Assembly: GCF_038148855.1 (NCBI RefSeq)
Contig: NZ_JBBVGR010000006.1
Span: 186,001-250,000 of the forward strand
Source: Phycobacter sedimenti
GTDB taxonomy: Bacteria; Pseudomonadota; Alphaproteobacteria; Rhodobacterales; Rhodobacteraceae
Length of the DNA stretch: 64,000 nt
Direction of reading: 5' to 3'
In this document: one piece after another, positions 1 through 8,628 of the stretch
Layout of the letters: the number at the start of each line of letters is the position of its first letter
Position numbering within the stretch: the stretch's first letter is position 1
Position numbers and translations under genes: made by a program
Notes under the pieces: generated by a model
Told to the model about the DNA's origin: nothing
What the model saw: only the letters and a program-made list of their open reading frames with translations
Databases searched by the model: none

Positions 1-1
1 A

Positions 2-883
2 TTTGGCCACCGCGGCGCGCCCGATGTGCTCCCCGAGAACTCGTTGCAGGGCTTTGAGCACACGATTGCCTCTGGCGCAGACGGGATCGAGCTGGACGTT
101 CTGCTGACCCGCGACGGTGTACCTGTCGTCACCCACAATCACCGCCTTCTCGCGGATACAACCCGCGATGCAAGCGGGGCTTTCCTGACCGCGGAAGGTC
201 CCGACGTGCGCAACCTCACCTATGCGGAGCTTTGCGCCTTTGATGTCGGCGGCATCCGCCCCGGATCGGACTATGCCAAGAAACATCCCCAGCAGCAGGA
301 GCTGGCCGACGCCCGCATTCCGCGGCTGTCCGAGGTGCTGGACCTGGTGGCCAAGGCGGATCGGCCCATCGACGTGCTGGTCGAGCTGAAGCACGATCCC
401 GAGGACAGCGCCGAACCGCACCCCGAGGATTTCCTGCGCGCCACCGCAGAAGTGATTGCTGCCACCGGGACGCAGGGCGCCTGCCTGATCCACTCCTTCA
501 ACTGGCAGATCCTGACCGCAGCCCGCAAGCTCGCCCCCGAGTTTCGCCGCTCGCACCTGACGATGAGCAAGACCATCCATCCCAGCGGCAACCTCTACGA
601 CGGCTCGCCCTGGCTCGATGGTGCCAGCGCAGACCCCGAAACCATGCTGCGCGATCTGGCCGCAATTGGCGCCACCGTCTGGAGCCCCCTCTTCTGGGAA
701 ATGACGGCGGATCAACGCGCGCTGGCACGCGACCTTGGCCTGAAGGTCATGGTCTGGACCCTGCGCGGGGACGAGGCCATTCGCAAGGGCCTTGCCGCAG
801 ATGTCGACGGGGTGATCACCGACGATCCCGCCATGGCCATACGGCTGCGGCAAGAGATCTTTGGCGCGGAGGTCACAGCGTAA
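2..883 (+). CDS. glycerophosphodiester phosphodiesterase (5' end outside window)
   Basis: Hydrolyses glycerophosphodiesters to glycerol 3-phosphate and an alcohol, probably in the cytoplasm. The frame is open from base 2 and starts inside the GDPD signature: GHRGAP then PENSLQGF, with the catalytic first His and the Glu-Asn pair. GIELDVLLTRDG supplies the metal-binding Glu and Asp, and VVTHNH the second His. The barrel ends with MVWTL and DGVITDDP, typical of this family. About 293 residues are visible, so only a short N-terminal piece is missing. The TAA stop overlaps the ATG of the HAD gene by one base, and a GlpR-like repressor follows, which fits a glycerol-phosphate scavenging operon. 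No export signal can be judged because the start is absent. Confidence 0.93.
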   Translation, partial: FGHRGAPDVLPENSLQGFEHTIASGADGIELDVLLTRDGVPVVTHNHRLLADTTRDASGAFLTAEGPDVRNLTYAELCAFDVGGIRPGSDYAKKHPQQQELADARIPRLSEVLDLVAKADRPIDVLVELKHDPEDSAEPHPEDFLRATAEVIAATGTQGACLIHSFNWQILTAARKLAPEFRRSHLTMSKTIHPSGNLYDGSPWLDGASADPETMLRDLAAIGATVWSPLFWEMTADQRALARDLGLKVMVWTLRGDEAIRKGLAADVDGVITDDPAMAIRLRQEIFGAEVTA

Positions 884-1776
884 TGACCCCCGAAGCGGCC
901 TTTGTCCGATACGAGCAAATCCGCGCCCGCCTGCCCGCCAGCTGTCACAAGGGGCTGGCCGAGCCGGTCGAAGGCCTTCATCAGCTGATGGACCATTCTG
1001 AGGCCTTCGTATTTGACGCATACGGGGTTCTGAACGTTGGCGACCGCCCGATCCCGGGTGCCCATGACCGCGTTGCCGAGCTGCGCGCCGCGGGCAAGGC
1101 GCTCATGGTGCTCACCAATGCCGCCAGCTTCAACCGCGCCCAGACCACGGAAAAATTCGCCCGCCTCGGCTTTGATTTCGCGGCGGATGAGATCATCTCA
1201 AGCCGGGAAGTCTGCGAGACCTGCCTGACCGATATTGCCCCGACAGGCTCCTGGGGCGTGATGGCCCCGCCGGATTTCGATCCCGCAGAGCTGCCGGTTC
1301 AGGCAATGGCGCTTGGGGATGACGCAGAAATCTATGACAGCGCCGATGCCTTCCTGCTGCTCAGCACCGCCGACTGGACGGCTGCGCGGCAGTCGCTTCT
1401 CGAAGAAAGCCTGGAACGCCGCATCCGCCCGGTGGTGGTCGCCAACCCCGATCTGGTCGCGCCGCGCGAAACCGGGCTGACGCTGGAGCCGGGATACTAC
1501 GCGCACGCCCTGCAGGACCGCCTTGGCATTACCCCGGTGTTTCATGGCAAGCCCTTTCCCTCGGTTTATGCGGCGGCGCAGGCACGCCTTGGCGGCATAG
1601 CGCCGCAGAGGATCACCATGGTTGGCGACACGCTGCACACGGATGTGTTAGGGGCGCAGGCGCAGGGCTGGAACACCGCTCTCATCACAGCGCACGGGTT
1701 GTTCGCCGGTCACGATGTTTCAGAGTTCATCGCGCGCAGCGGAATTGCCCCGGACTGGATCGCGCCGTCGATCTGA
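883..1776 (+). CDS. HAD-superfamily class IIA phosphatase (NagD-like)
   Basis: A 297-residue HAD hydrolase. Motif I is VFDAYGVLNVG near residue 43, with the nucleophile Asp and DxYGVL as in the NagD/4-nitrophenylphosphatase (IIA) subgroup. VLTNAAS is motif II. HGKPFPSVY supplies the motif III Lys, and MVGDTLHTDVLGA the motif IV acidic residues. The substrate is not fixed by sequence; class IIA members hydrolyse small phosphate esters, and the position between a glycerophosphodiesterase and a GlpR-like regulator suggests glycerol phosphate or a related compound. The start overlaps the upstream stop by one base, so translation is probably coupled. Confidence 0.9.
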   Translation: MTPEAAFVRYEQIRARLPASCHKGLAEPVEGLHQLMDHSEAFVFDAYGVLNVGDRPIPGAHDRVAELRAAGKALMVLTNAASFNRAQTTEKFARLGFDFAADEIISSREVCETCLTDIAPTGSWGVMAPPDFDPAELPVQAMALGDDAEIYDSADAFLLLSTADWTAARQSLLEESLERRIRPVVVANPDLVAPRETGLTLEPGYYAHALQDRLGITPVFHGKPFPSVYAAAQARLGGIAPQRITMVGDTLHTDVLGAQAQGWNTALITAHGLFAGHDVSEFIARSGIAPDWIAPSI

Positions 1777-1822
1777 TCCGAACGGGAAAGAACAGGCGGC
1801 GACAGCAGGAACGGAAGGCCAA

Positions 1823-2596
1823 ATGAGCGACCTCAACGACCGCCAACGCCAGATCATGGAGCAGCTGCGCGCCTCGGGCCAGCAGTCCATCAACGAATTG
1901 GCCAGCGATTTCGGCGTCGCCACACAGACCATTCGCCGCGACATCAATGACCTCTGCGATCAGGGGCTTGCGCGGCGCGTCCATGGCGGTGTGGCGCCGC
2001 CCTCGAACCCGCTGAACCTCAACTTCCATGTCCGATCGACCCTCAACGAGGACCGCAAGCGCGCCATCGCCGCGGCGGCGGCAGCGATGATCCCGGAAGG
2101 GTCAACCGTGTTATTGGGTATCGGCACCACGGTGCAGTACGTGGCCGAGGCGCTGGTTCAGACGCCGGATATCACCATCGTCACCAACAACCTCGAGGTG
2201 GCGCGCCTGATGTGCAACGCGCCCTCCTGCGATGTGCATGTGGTGGCCGGCCAACTGCGCCCCGAGGACCGGGATCTGGTGGGGGCGCAGGTGCTGGAGG
2301 GCTACCGCCGCTTTGTGGCGGATTTCGGCGTGATCGGCGCGGGCGCGCTGGACCCCGCGTTTGGCATCCTGGATTTCAAACAGTTCGACGCCGAGGTCAG
2401 CAACGCCATCCGTGCCAGCGCCCGGCAGATGCTACTGGTGGCCGATCACAGCAAATGGGGCCGCACCGCCGCCCACCGTGTTGCGGGGTTCGATGCGATG
2501 GACCATTTCATCACCGACCGCCTGCCCGAGGGACTGGACTGGTCCGGCCCGCCGGTGACGGTGCCGGGTGACATTGGGCTGAGCCGGGCTGGGTGA
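1823..2596 (+). CDS. glpR: DeoR/GlpR-family transcriptional repressor
   Basis: A 257-residue DeoR-family regulator that probably represses this glycerol-phosphate operon. The N-terminal winged helix (residues 5-57) carries the family signature: INELASDFGVATQTIRRDIN followed by RRVHGGV. The C-terminal sugar-phosphate sensor has LLGIGTTVQY near residue 100 and VADHSKWG near 210, both typical of DeoR sensor domains. The reading frame is open further upstream, but the start at 1823 gives a normal DeoR N terminus and avoids overlap with the HAD gene, 46 bases away. The glpR name rests on family and neighbours; another phosphorylated effector is possible. A damaged inverted copy of its 3' end lies at about 3395-3500. 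Confidence 0.85.
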   Translation: MSDLNDRQRQIMEQLRASGQQSINELASDFGVATQTIRRDINDLCDQGLARRVHGGVAPPSNPLNLNFHVRSTLNEDRKRAIAAAAAAMIPEGSTVLLGIGTTVQYVAEALVQTPDITIVTNNLEVARLMCNAPSCDVHVVAGQLRPEDRDLVGAQVLEGYRRFVADFGVIGAGALDPAFGILDFKQFDAEVSNAIRASARQMLLVADHSKWGRTAAHRVAGFDAMDHFITDRLPEGLDWSGPPVTVPGDIGLSRAG

Positions 2597-2727
2597 GCCT
2601 TCGGTTCAATGAGCATCACCCGGAGTATCACTGCAATGCATGTTGGTCCGCTTTGAGCAGGACCGATGCCGTGCCTGGCACCGATGCCCGTGTTCACGCA
2701 GCTGACATCAGGGTTTCGCCGAAAAGG

Positions 2728-2756
2728 TTGACAAAGTGTTAACAACGCGACCTAGT
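2728..2756 (+). promoter_or_regulatory. possible sigma-70 promoter for the VPLPA protein gene
   Basis: A perfect TTGACA -35 box (2728-2733) is followed after 17 bases by a weak -10 candidate, CCTAGT (2751-2756). It lies 33 bases before the start codon at 2789. The -10 match is poor, so this is tentative. Confidence 0.35.
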
Positions 2757-2788
2757 GGCGTGAAGCGAAATTCACAAAGGGAATTCTG

Positions 2789-3397
2789 ATGAAAACACTT
2801 GTTCTTTCGGGGCTTTTGGCGGCGCTGGCCTCTGCTTCTCAAAGCGCTGTGATTGCTTATACGTGGGAAGACGGCGGCGATCTCAAGACCGAATACTCAG
2901 GATCCCTGGACCTGTCAGGCCTGTCATTTGCTCAGGGATTGACGAAGGTGAACAGCCGCCAGTTCCTACCTAACCGCAATTTCTATTTTAACATGAACAA
3001 CTACCAAGGGCACTTTGACGCCGCTGTGTCCGTGACTGGCGGTGCCAGTTCAACAGTGCTGTCCAGCTCTTCTTCTGCCGTCGGTCATACGAGTTATTAC
3101 GGAGACGTATTTGGCTATGGCAATACGTCCAGCTTGTCCCGTGGGGGTGCGGTCTACACGGCGTCTGGGTATGTGAACAATGCTGCGATCAGCGGCGGGT
3201 CGACCACCGTCGGGGCAAGTCTTGCGACCTTGGGTCTCTTGGCGCCTGCCACTGTCAACTATACGTGGAGCACGGACAGCATCACACACTATTACGGCAT
3301 CAAGGCCCCTGCGCCGGTGCCGCTGCCGGCTGGCCTTGCATTGCTTGCGACCGGCCTCGGAGCATTGACCTGGATGCGGCGCCGCAAGAAAGCGTGA
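2789..3397 (+). CDS. exported VPLPA-type (PEP-CTERM-like) surface protein
   Basis: A 202-residue secreted protein. Residues 1-20 form a signal peptide (MKTLVLSGLLAALASASQSA). The body is rich in Ser, Thr, Gly, Tyr and Asn without a recognisable catalytic domain. Residues about 178-202 form a tripartite sorting tail: PVPLPAGLALLATG, a hydrophobic helix, and RRRKKA. This VPLPA variant of PEP-CTERM is known from marine alphaproteobacteria and is presumably cut by an exosortase-type enzyme; none is in the window. The gene stands alone, flanked by two opposed copies of the glpR 3' end, so it may be an inserted or rearranged unit. Exact surface role unknown. Confidence 0.85.
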   Translation: MKTLVLSGLLAALASASQSAVIAYTWEDGGDLKTEYSGSLDLSGLSFAQGLTKVNSRQFLPNRNFYFNMNNYQGHFDAAVSVTGGASSTVLSSSSSAVGHTSYYGDVFGYGNTSSLSRGGAVYTASGYVNNAAISGGSTTVGASLATLGLLAPATVNYTWSTDSITHYYGIKAPAPVPLPAGLALLATGLGALTWMRRRKKA

Positions 3398-3505
3398 CCG
3401 TCTGACCAGTCCAGACCCTCCGGCAGGCGGTCGGTGATGACATGGCCCAACACTTCGAACCTGGCACGCGGTGTTCAATGCGCGTGAACGCAAACGGCGG
3501 GCCAG
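3395..3505 (-). pseudogene. frameshifted remnant of a DeoR/GlpR 3' end
   Basis: Read on the minus strand, about 3398-3470 encodes FEVLGHVITDRLPEGLDWSD, closely matching FDAMDHFITDRLPEGLDWSG at the C terminus of the GlpR-like protein at 1823-2596. The preceding residues EHRVPG match its AHRVAG but sit in another frame, so one base is missing at the join (CCAGG-TTCG against CGGGGTTCG). Eighteen bases around CATCACCGACCGCCTGCC are identical between the copies. No start or DNA-binding domain remains. The rest of the 309-base gap (3398-3706) shows no gene. Confidence 0.7.
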
Positions 3506-3706
3506 ATGCCCGCCGCGAAGTGTCCAAACTGGTCAGACGGTCACGGTCCCGGGTGGTATTGGCCTCAGAAGGGTTGGGCAAGTGTCTGTCTCAAGATATC
3601 TCGGAGTTTCATATTGCTCCGCTTTGAGCCCTTGGTGACGGATGCTGCACTTCACACGAATGGATGCTATACATCGCGAGCACCATATCGTGCTTAGGAG
3701 TTTGAT

Positions 3707-3907
3707 TTGACAGCCAACCAGATAGCCCTAATAATTGTTTCAATGTTGGTCTGCCTTCTGGTCGTCGGTCTCGTTCTAGGTTCTAGAAAGCGTCGGAAGA
3801 ATCAGCCACCAAAGGCACACGGGCCGCATACTCCGGGTGCCGGTTACGATGCCAAAGAGATCGCCCGAAGCAAGGGGAACGGTATGGCAGACGGTGGCGT
3901 AGGTTGA
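3707..3907 (+). CDS. small single-helix membrane protein, TTG start
   Basis: A 66-residue protein of unknown function. Residues 4-25 are one hydrophobic helix, followed by a basic stretch (SRKRRKNQPPK) that predicts a cytoplasmic C terminus, then a Gly-rich tail. The TTG start is supported by a TAGGAG ribosome site at 3695-3700, six bases upstream; no ATG is available. The gene is alone and ends before a strong terminator at 3989-4020. Such short helices are often overlooked or accessory subunits; no function can be assigned. Confidence 0.55.
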   Translation: MTANQIALIIVSMLVCLLVVGLVLGSRKRRKNQPPKAHGPHTPGAGYDAKEIARSKGNGMADGGVG

Positions 3908-3988
3908 ACCAAAAGCAGTCGTTGTTTCAATCATATCGAAGGGCAGATTTGTCCGCAAAGCCGACGAGCATGAACAGAAGACATATCC

Positions 3989-4020
3989 GAAAAGGCGGCC
4001 CCGCCAAGGGCCGCCTTTTC
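3989..4020. terminator. bidirectional intrinsic terminator
   Basis: GAAAAGGCGGCCC (3989-4001) pairs perfectly with GGGCCGCCTTTTC (4008-4020): 13 bp with a six-base loop. The A/T-rich outer ends give a U tract on both strands, so it can end the small plus-strand gene and the minus-strand polyamine transporter operon that stops at 4039. Confidence 0.88.
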
Positions 4021-4038
4021 AATTTCGTCTAGCCGAGG

Positions 4039-5307
4039 TCAATCACCACTCAACGTACTCGGGGCAAAGACGTTACCAAAGCCGGAGTTGCTGTTGTCCT
4101 CCGCCTCGGGCGCCTTGCTCTCTTCCTCTTCTCCGCCGCCGGTCAGGGCGTTGGGGCTGAACACCCCGCCAAAGCCGGAGTTGTTGCCCGAAGGCGCTGC
4201 CTGTGGTTTCGGAGCTGTTTCGGCCTCTTCTGCCGCCTTGCGGGCGGCTTCCTCGGCGCGGCGCTGGCGCAGCTCCTGGATGCGCAGCTCGGTCTCGATG
4301 CGCTTTTGCTCCTGTACGTCGGCGATACACTGCGCGGGGCTGTAGACCGTGGCGGTGCCCACCACGACAACCGTGGCGCAGGCCATCACGACCAAGGCAA
4401 CCGCCGCCCAGTTGGAGCTGAGGAAACCCGGAACGCGCAGTTTGCCGCTTTCGAGTTCCTCGACCGTGGCATCCTTGCGGGCCGCCGCGACCAGATCCTT
4501 GCGGCGGATATTGGCCTCGTTGAACAGCGCGGCAAAGACCGTCAACACCACGATGATGAACGCCAGCGCCGAGATCGCGGGCGTGATGCCATAGCGGACC
4601 TTTTGCGCCAGTTCGATCGTCAGCGTCGGGTATTCGCCAAAGGTAAAGGTGGTGGTGTTGTAGTTCTCGAAACTCGCAAGGAAGGCCAGCACGGCGGCCG
4701 AGGCAATCGCCGGCTTCATGAAGGGCAGCAGCACCTTGCGGAACGCCTGCGCGTGGGTGGCGCCAAGGTCCAGCGCCGCCTCGGTCAGGGCGGTGTCATA
4801 ACGTTGCAGACGCGCCACCAGAACCAGCATGCAGTAGCTGGCAATGAAGGTGGACTGGCCGATCACCGTCAGGAACAGCCCGTTTGACAGGAAGCTATCG
4901 GCGCCAAGGCCCACCATCCGGTTGATCCGATCCCAGAACACCAGCGTCGAGATACCGATGACCACACCGGGGATCAGGATCGGCGCGATTATGATCGTAT
5001 AGTAGGTCGCGCGCAGTTTCGGCCAGATCTGGGTCAGCATCAGCGCCCCCGCCAGACCCATGGCGACCGACAGCACCACGGTGCCCGCCCCGACCAGGAT
5101 CGAGTTCTTGATCCCGTTGAGGATCCGCTCGTCCTGGAACAGTGCCGCGAACCACTCGAACGTGAGGCACTCCCAGGGGGTCGCGCGGGGGAACTCGGGG
5201 CTGTTGAAGGCGGTGATCGACATGATCACCAGAGGGCCTAGGAGATAGGCAAAGAAGATCGCCAGATAGACCCAGATGCTGACGCGCATGAAGGAGAAAG
5301 ACTTCAT
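4039..5307 (-). CDS. potI: polyamine-type ABC transporter permease with an extra C-terminal helix and repeat tail
   Basis: Inner-membrane permease of the PotC/PotI family, 422 residues against the usual 260-290. The core (1-280) has six helices and the EAA loop region AALDLGATHAQAFRKVLLPF that docks the ATPase. After a normal end comes an additional hydrophobic helix near 304-324 (NWAAVALVVMACATVVVV), a charged Lys/Glu/Ala/Arg helix (QEQKRIETELRIQELRQRR), and two related motifs, NSGFGGVFSPNALTG (about 376) and NSGFGNVFAPSTLSG (about 407). The extension is in frame with no sign of a fusion error. The start overlaps the end of potH by four bases. Function of the tail unknown. Confidence 0.92.
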   Translation of the reverse strand: MKSFSFMRVSIWVYLAIFFAYLLGPLVIMSITAFNSPEFPRATPWECLTFEWFAALFQDERILNGIKNSILVGAGTVVLSVAMGLAGALMLTQIWPKLRATYYTIIIAPILIPGVVIGISTLVFWDRINRMVGLGADSFLSNGLFLTVIGQSTFIASYCMLVLVARLQRYDTALTEAALDLGATHAQAFRKVLLPFMKPAIASAAVLAFLASFENYNTTTFTFGEYPTLTIELAQKVRYGITPAISALAFIIVVLTVFAALFNEANIRRKDLVAAARKDATVEELESGKLRVPGFLSSNWAAVALVVMACATVVVVGTATVYSPAQCIADVQEQKRIETELRIQELRQRRAEEAARKAAEEAETAPKPQAAPSGNNSGFGGVFSPNALTGGGEEEESKAPEAEDNSNSGFGNVFAPSTLSGD

Positions 5308-6224
5308 TTGCCGATATCCCCCATGTTGACCTTGAACAGACGCATCACTGCCAGAACCAGCAGGATACAGGTCACCAGCAGCACCACCGCGTAAGCCGCG
5401 CCCTGTGGCCAGTCGCTGTTGTCATTGAACTGCTGATAGATCAGCTGCGTGAACCACAAGGACGACGGACCGCCCAGGATCTGCGGCGCCGCCAGCGCAC
5501 CGGCGGACAGCATGAAAACCATGGTGCAGCCCGAGGAAATGCCGGGTTTGGCATAGGGGATCACCACCCGGCGGTGGATCATCGGCCAGCTTGCGCCCAT
5601 ATCGCGCGCCGCCTCGATCTGGTTGCGATCAAGGCTTTCGATCACGTTGTAGATCGGGAAGATCATCAACAGGATATAAGCATAGCCAAGCCCCGCATAG
5701 AGCGCGATGTCGTTGCGGATGAAGTCAAAGGGCGTGTCAAAAATCCCGAGGCCCACCAGCGCAGTGTTCAGAACTCCAGTTTCGCCAAAGATGATCCGCA
5801 GGGCAAAGGCGCGCAGGATCTCGTTGATCCAGTAGGGGATGATCAGCATCAGTGCAAAGATGCGGATGTGGTTGCCCTTCGTCTGCGCCAGGTAATAGGC
5901 GATCGGATAGCACAGGATCAGGTTGAACAGCGTCACGAACACGGCTGCGATCAGGGTTCGGTAGAACACCCGTAGATCGACGGCGTTATACTCCTGACTT
6001 CCGCCTTCGGGGCCAAAGATCAGGTATTTGTAGTTCTCGACCGTGTAGACATCCTTGGGCCCGCCAATCTCCGGCGGGGGCAGGTTGGGCCTAAACGAGA
6101 AGTCGAGCATAGACAGCTGCGGCAGGATGATGAGGCCGATGGTCCAAAAGAGGACCAGACCCAGCATCAAAGACCCAATGCCGACGCCGTTGCGATTGAA
6201 GAATTCCCTCAAGAAACGAGGCAT
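5304..6224 (-). CDS. potH: polyamine-type ABC transporter permease
   Basis: A 306-residue inner-membrane permease of the PotB/PotH family, partner of the potI product. Six hydrophobic segments are visible, starting with GIGSLMLGLVLFWTIGLIIL. The EAA loop reads EAARDMGASWPMIHRRVVIP. A periplasmic segment follows helix 1, as in other binding-protein-dependent permeases of this group. It sits second to last in the potF-G-H-I order, 12 bases after the ATPase gene and overlapping potI by four bases, so it is translated as part of one operon. Confidence 0.93.
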   Translation of the reverse strand: MPRFLREFFNRNGVGIGSLMLGLVLFWTIGLIILPQLSMLDFSFRPNLPPPEIGGPKDVYTVENYKYLIFGPEGGSQEYNAVDLRVFYRTLIAAVFVTLFNLILCYPIAYYLAQTKGNHIRIFALMLIIPYWINEILRAFALRIIFGETGVLNTALVGLGIFDTPFDFIRNDIALYAGLGYAYILLMIFPIYNVIESLDRNQIEAARDMGASWPMIHRRVVIPYAKPGISSGCTMVFMLSAGALAAPQILGGPSSLWFTQLIYQQFNDNSDWPQGAAYAVVLLVTCILLVLAVMRLFKVNMGDIGK

Positions 6225-6236
6225 GATGATCGCCTC

Positions 6237-7349
6237 CTATTCTGTGGCCAGTTCGCCCGCGGGCAGGGCCACGGCGTTCTGGACATCATATTGCAGGGTC
6301 ATCGCCTCGCCCTTGTGGCTATCGAACGACTGGCCAAGGTTGGGCAGGGAAACCTTCAGCTCCTTGCCGCCATCACCTTCCATAAAGATGTTGAAGGCAT
6401 TGCCTTCGAACTCTTCGTTGGTGACGGTCGCGGTGACAAAGTGATCGCCGGTGGCGCCCGCCGGCGCGAGGGCAAAGGCTTCGGGGCGGATGAACAGCAT
6501 GGCGTCATCTCCGGGCTGCATCTTGCCCTGATTGGCTGTGGAAATCCGCGCCAGCAGGTCACCGGAGCGGTTGGTGGAAATCAGCGCCCTGTCCCCCGAG
6601 ACCTGCTTGACCTTGCCGCGAAAAACGTTGTTCTCCCCGACGAAAGAGGCCGCAAAGGCGGTAGAGGGGTCATTGTAGACGGTCTTGCCATCGCCGATCT
6701 GATCAATGACGCCTGCCCGCATCACCGCGATATTGTCGGACATGGTCAGCGCCTCGCCCTGATCGTGGGTGATGTAGATAAAGGTGATGCCGACCCGCTG
6801 CTGGATCTCGCGCAGTTCGGTGCGCATGTGTTGGCGCAGCTTGAGGTCCAGCGCCGACAGAGGTTCATCAAGCAGCAGAACATCCGGCTCGGCGCAGAGG
6901 GCACGGGCGATGGCGACGCGCTGGCGCTGACCACCGGACAGTTCCGACGGCAGCTTGTCCCCCTGTCCCGGCAGCGCGATCATATCAAGCAGTTCATCGG
7001 CGCGCTTGCGGCGTTCCCTGGCCGAGGCGCCCTTGATCTCCATCGAGAATGTGATGTTCTCCCAGACCTTCATCAGCGGGAACAGCGCGAGGTTCTGAAA
7101 GATCAGCGCAGTGGGGCGTTTGTTGGGGCCAATGCCCTTCATGTCGTTGCCGCCGATCAGCACGCGGCCCTCGCTGGGTTCGAGAAACCCCGAGACCGCC
7201 CGAAGGATCGTGGTCTTGCCACATCCCGAGGGGCCGAGGAAAGAGAAGAAATCGCCCCCGTTGATCGTCACGTTCGCGTCGCGCACGGCGACGAAATCCC
7301 CAAATCGGATCCAGAGTTTCTCCAGATCTACGCCGACCCCAGCAGTCAT
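6237..7349 (-). CDS. potG: polyamine-type ABC transporter ATPase
   Basis: A 370-residue ATP-binding subunit driving uptake through the potH/potI permeases. Walker A is GPSGCGKTT near residue 40, the signature is LSGGQRQRVAIARAL, and Walker B is DVLLLDEPLSALD followed by the H-loop ITHDQ. The C-terminal third is a TOBE-type domain found in PotA/PotG. The start at 7349 is chosen over an upstream in-frame ATG at 7376 because GGGAGAGG lies at the right distance and it gives a normal N terminus. A 154-base gap separates it from the binding-protein gene. Confidence 0.93.
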   Translation of the reverse strand: MTAGVGVDLEKLWIRFGDFVAVRDANVTINGGDFFSFLGPSGCGKTTILRAVSGFLEPSEGRVLIGGNDMKGIGPNKRPTALIFQNLALFPLMKVWENITFSMEIKGASARERRKRADELLDMIALPGQGDKLPSELSGGQRQRVAIARALCAEPDVLLLDEPLSALDLKLRQHMRTELREIQQRVGITFIYITHDQGEALTMSDNIAVMRAGVIDQIGDGKTVYNDPSTAFAASFVGENNVFRGKVKQVSGDRALISTNRSGDLLARISTANQGKMQPGDDAMLFIRPEAFALAPAGATGDHFVTATVTNEEFEGNAFNIFMEGDGGKELKVSLPNLGQSFDSHKGEAMTLQYDVQNAVALPAGELATE

Positions 7350-7503
7350 ATGGCCTCTCCCCGAGATGCAACCCACCAGCCCGGTGACACGATGCCAGCC
7401 GGTGCCCGCCGCACCCGTTCAATTGATGTTTGCGTCTTGCGCCCCATGGCGCGTGGCTGGCCCCCCGGATGCACCGGGAAGCCAGTTTGGTGTCAGGCGC
7501 GGA

Positions 7504-8628
7504 TCAGGCGCTCTTGAACTTGTTGACGAACTCGGTGCGCACGTCGGCGTACCAGGGCGCCTCGGCCGGCCAGGGGTTCAGATTGGCCAGGCTGTCGCCG
7601 GGATAGGCTTCGGCGAAGTTCTTTTTGTAGGTGTCGCCCGAGAAGGCATCGGCGCCCAGAACCGGCGAGTTGTAGCCATGGCTGTCGATGGCAACGCCTG
7701 CTGGCTCCTTGCGGTAAGCGAACTCGATAAAGGCATAGACCTGCTCGATGTTCTGCGCACCGACCGGCATGGACATGCCGTCGACCCAGGCCATCGCACC
7801 TTCGACGGGTGCCTGATAGTGCACCGGCTCGCCTGCGGATTTCAGCGCCAGCGGCGGGCCGTCCCAGGTCTGACCGACCACGACGCCTTCGTTCAGAAGA
7901 CCGTTCTTCTGAGTGTCCGCATCGTTCCAGATCAGCTTGATCCGGTCCTTGCGCGCCACGCACCAGTCGGTGATCTGGCCCCAGACCTTGCGCATGGTCT
8001 CTTCGTCTTCATAGGCGGCCCAGACAGACCCGGGCTCCATCTCGCCCGAGGCTTCCATGTAAAGGCCCGCGCCCAGCATCATCGAATGGGCACGGCCCAT
8101 GGTCTTGCCGGCATTTTCTTCGCTCCAGACATCACCATAAGAGGGCGCGTCCCCAGCGGGCAGCCATTTGTCGGTGCGGTAGGCAATGCCTTCGGTGCCC
8201 CAGATATGCGGCAGCCAGTGCGATCCCTTGCTGTCAAAGTTCCAGGCATCCGTACCGATCTTGGCCATCGCCGGGTTTACCGCATCGATGTTGACCTTGT
8301 TCATGTCGAAGGGCTGCAAGAGCTCCAGCGGCCCCCACTGCAGCGAGCGGTTGTTGGTCGGGGAGACGATGTCAAAGCCCTGACCCTTGGTCGCTTTCAT
8401 CTTGTTGATGATTTCCTCGTTCGAGCCGATCCCGGTGTAATTCACCTTGATGCCGGTTTCGGCTTCAAAAGCCTCCAGGAAAGAGGGCGGCAGGTAATCC
8501 GACCACATCAGGATGTTGACTTCACCCGAGGAGGCCAGCGCGCTTTTGGAATAGAGCGGAGCCGCCAGCGCCGCCGCGCCGGCCGACTTCAGCACAGAGC
8601 GCCGGGTCAGGTTGTGTTTTGCAGTCAT
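7504..8628 (-). CDS. potF: periplasmic polyamine-type substrate-binding protein
   Basis: A 374-residue extracellular solute-binding protein, first gene of the operon and capture subunit for the importer. The N terminus has a twin-arginine-like signal (TRRSVLKSAGAAALAAP) before the mature start near ASSGEVNILMWSDYLPP. NILMWSDYLPPSFLEAFEAETGIKV is the usual opening of PotD/PotF proteins in outline. The start at 8628 has GGGAGA upstream; an earlier in-frame ATG at 8691 would bury the signal. The ligand may be putrescine, spermidine or a related amine; sequence alone does not decide. Confidence 0.92.
   Translation of the reverse strand: MTAKHNLTRRSVLKSAGAAALAAPLYSKSALASSGEVNILMWSDYLPPSFLEAFEAETGIKVNYTGIGSNEEIINKMKATKGQGFDIVSPTNNRSLQWGPLELLQPFDMNKVNIDAVNPAMAKIGTDAWNFDSKGSHWLPHIWGTEGIAYRTDKWLPAGDAPSYGDVWSEENAGKTMGRAHSMMLGAGLYMEASGEMEPGSVWAAYEDEETMRKVWGQITDWCVARKDRIKLIWNDADTQKNGLLNEGVVVGQTWDGPPLALKSAGEPVHYQAPVEGAMAWVDGMSMPVGAQNIEQVYAFIEFAYRKEPAGVAIDSHGYNSPVLGADAFSGDTYKKNFAEAYPGDSLANLNPWPAEAPWYADVRTEFVNKFKSA

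Noticed and set aside
2647..3629. TCCGCTTTGAGC occurs at 2647-2658 and 3618-3629
   Set aside because: Only 12 identical bases with weak similarity around them; too little to call a repeat.
3442..3697. Two short plus-strand frames after the VPLPA gene
   Set aside because: They run antisense to and beyond the DeoR remnant, lack ribosome sites and have no protein-like pattern.
4039..4400. The long potI tail as a frameshift artefact
   Set aside because: The tail has a clear hydrophobic helix, a charged helix and two related motifs in the same frame, then a stop just before a strong terminator, so it looks genuinely coded.
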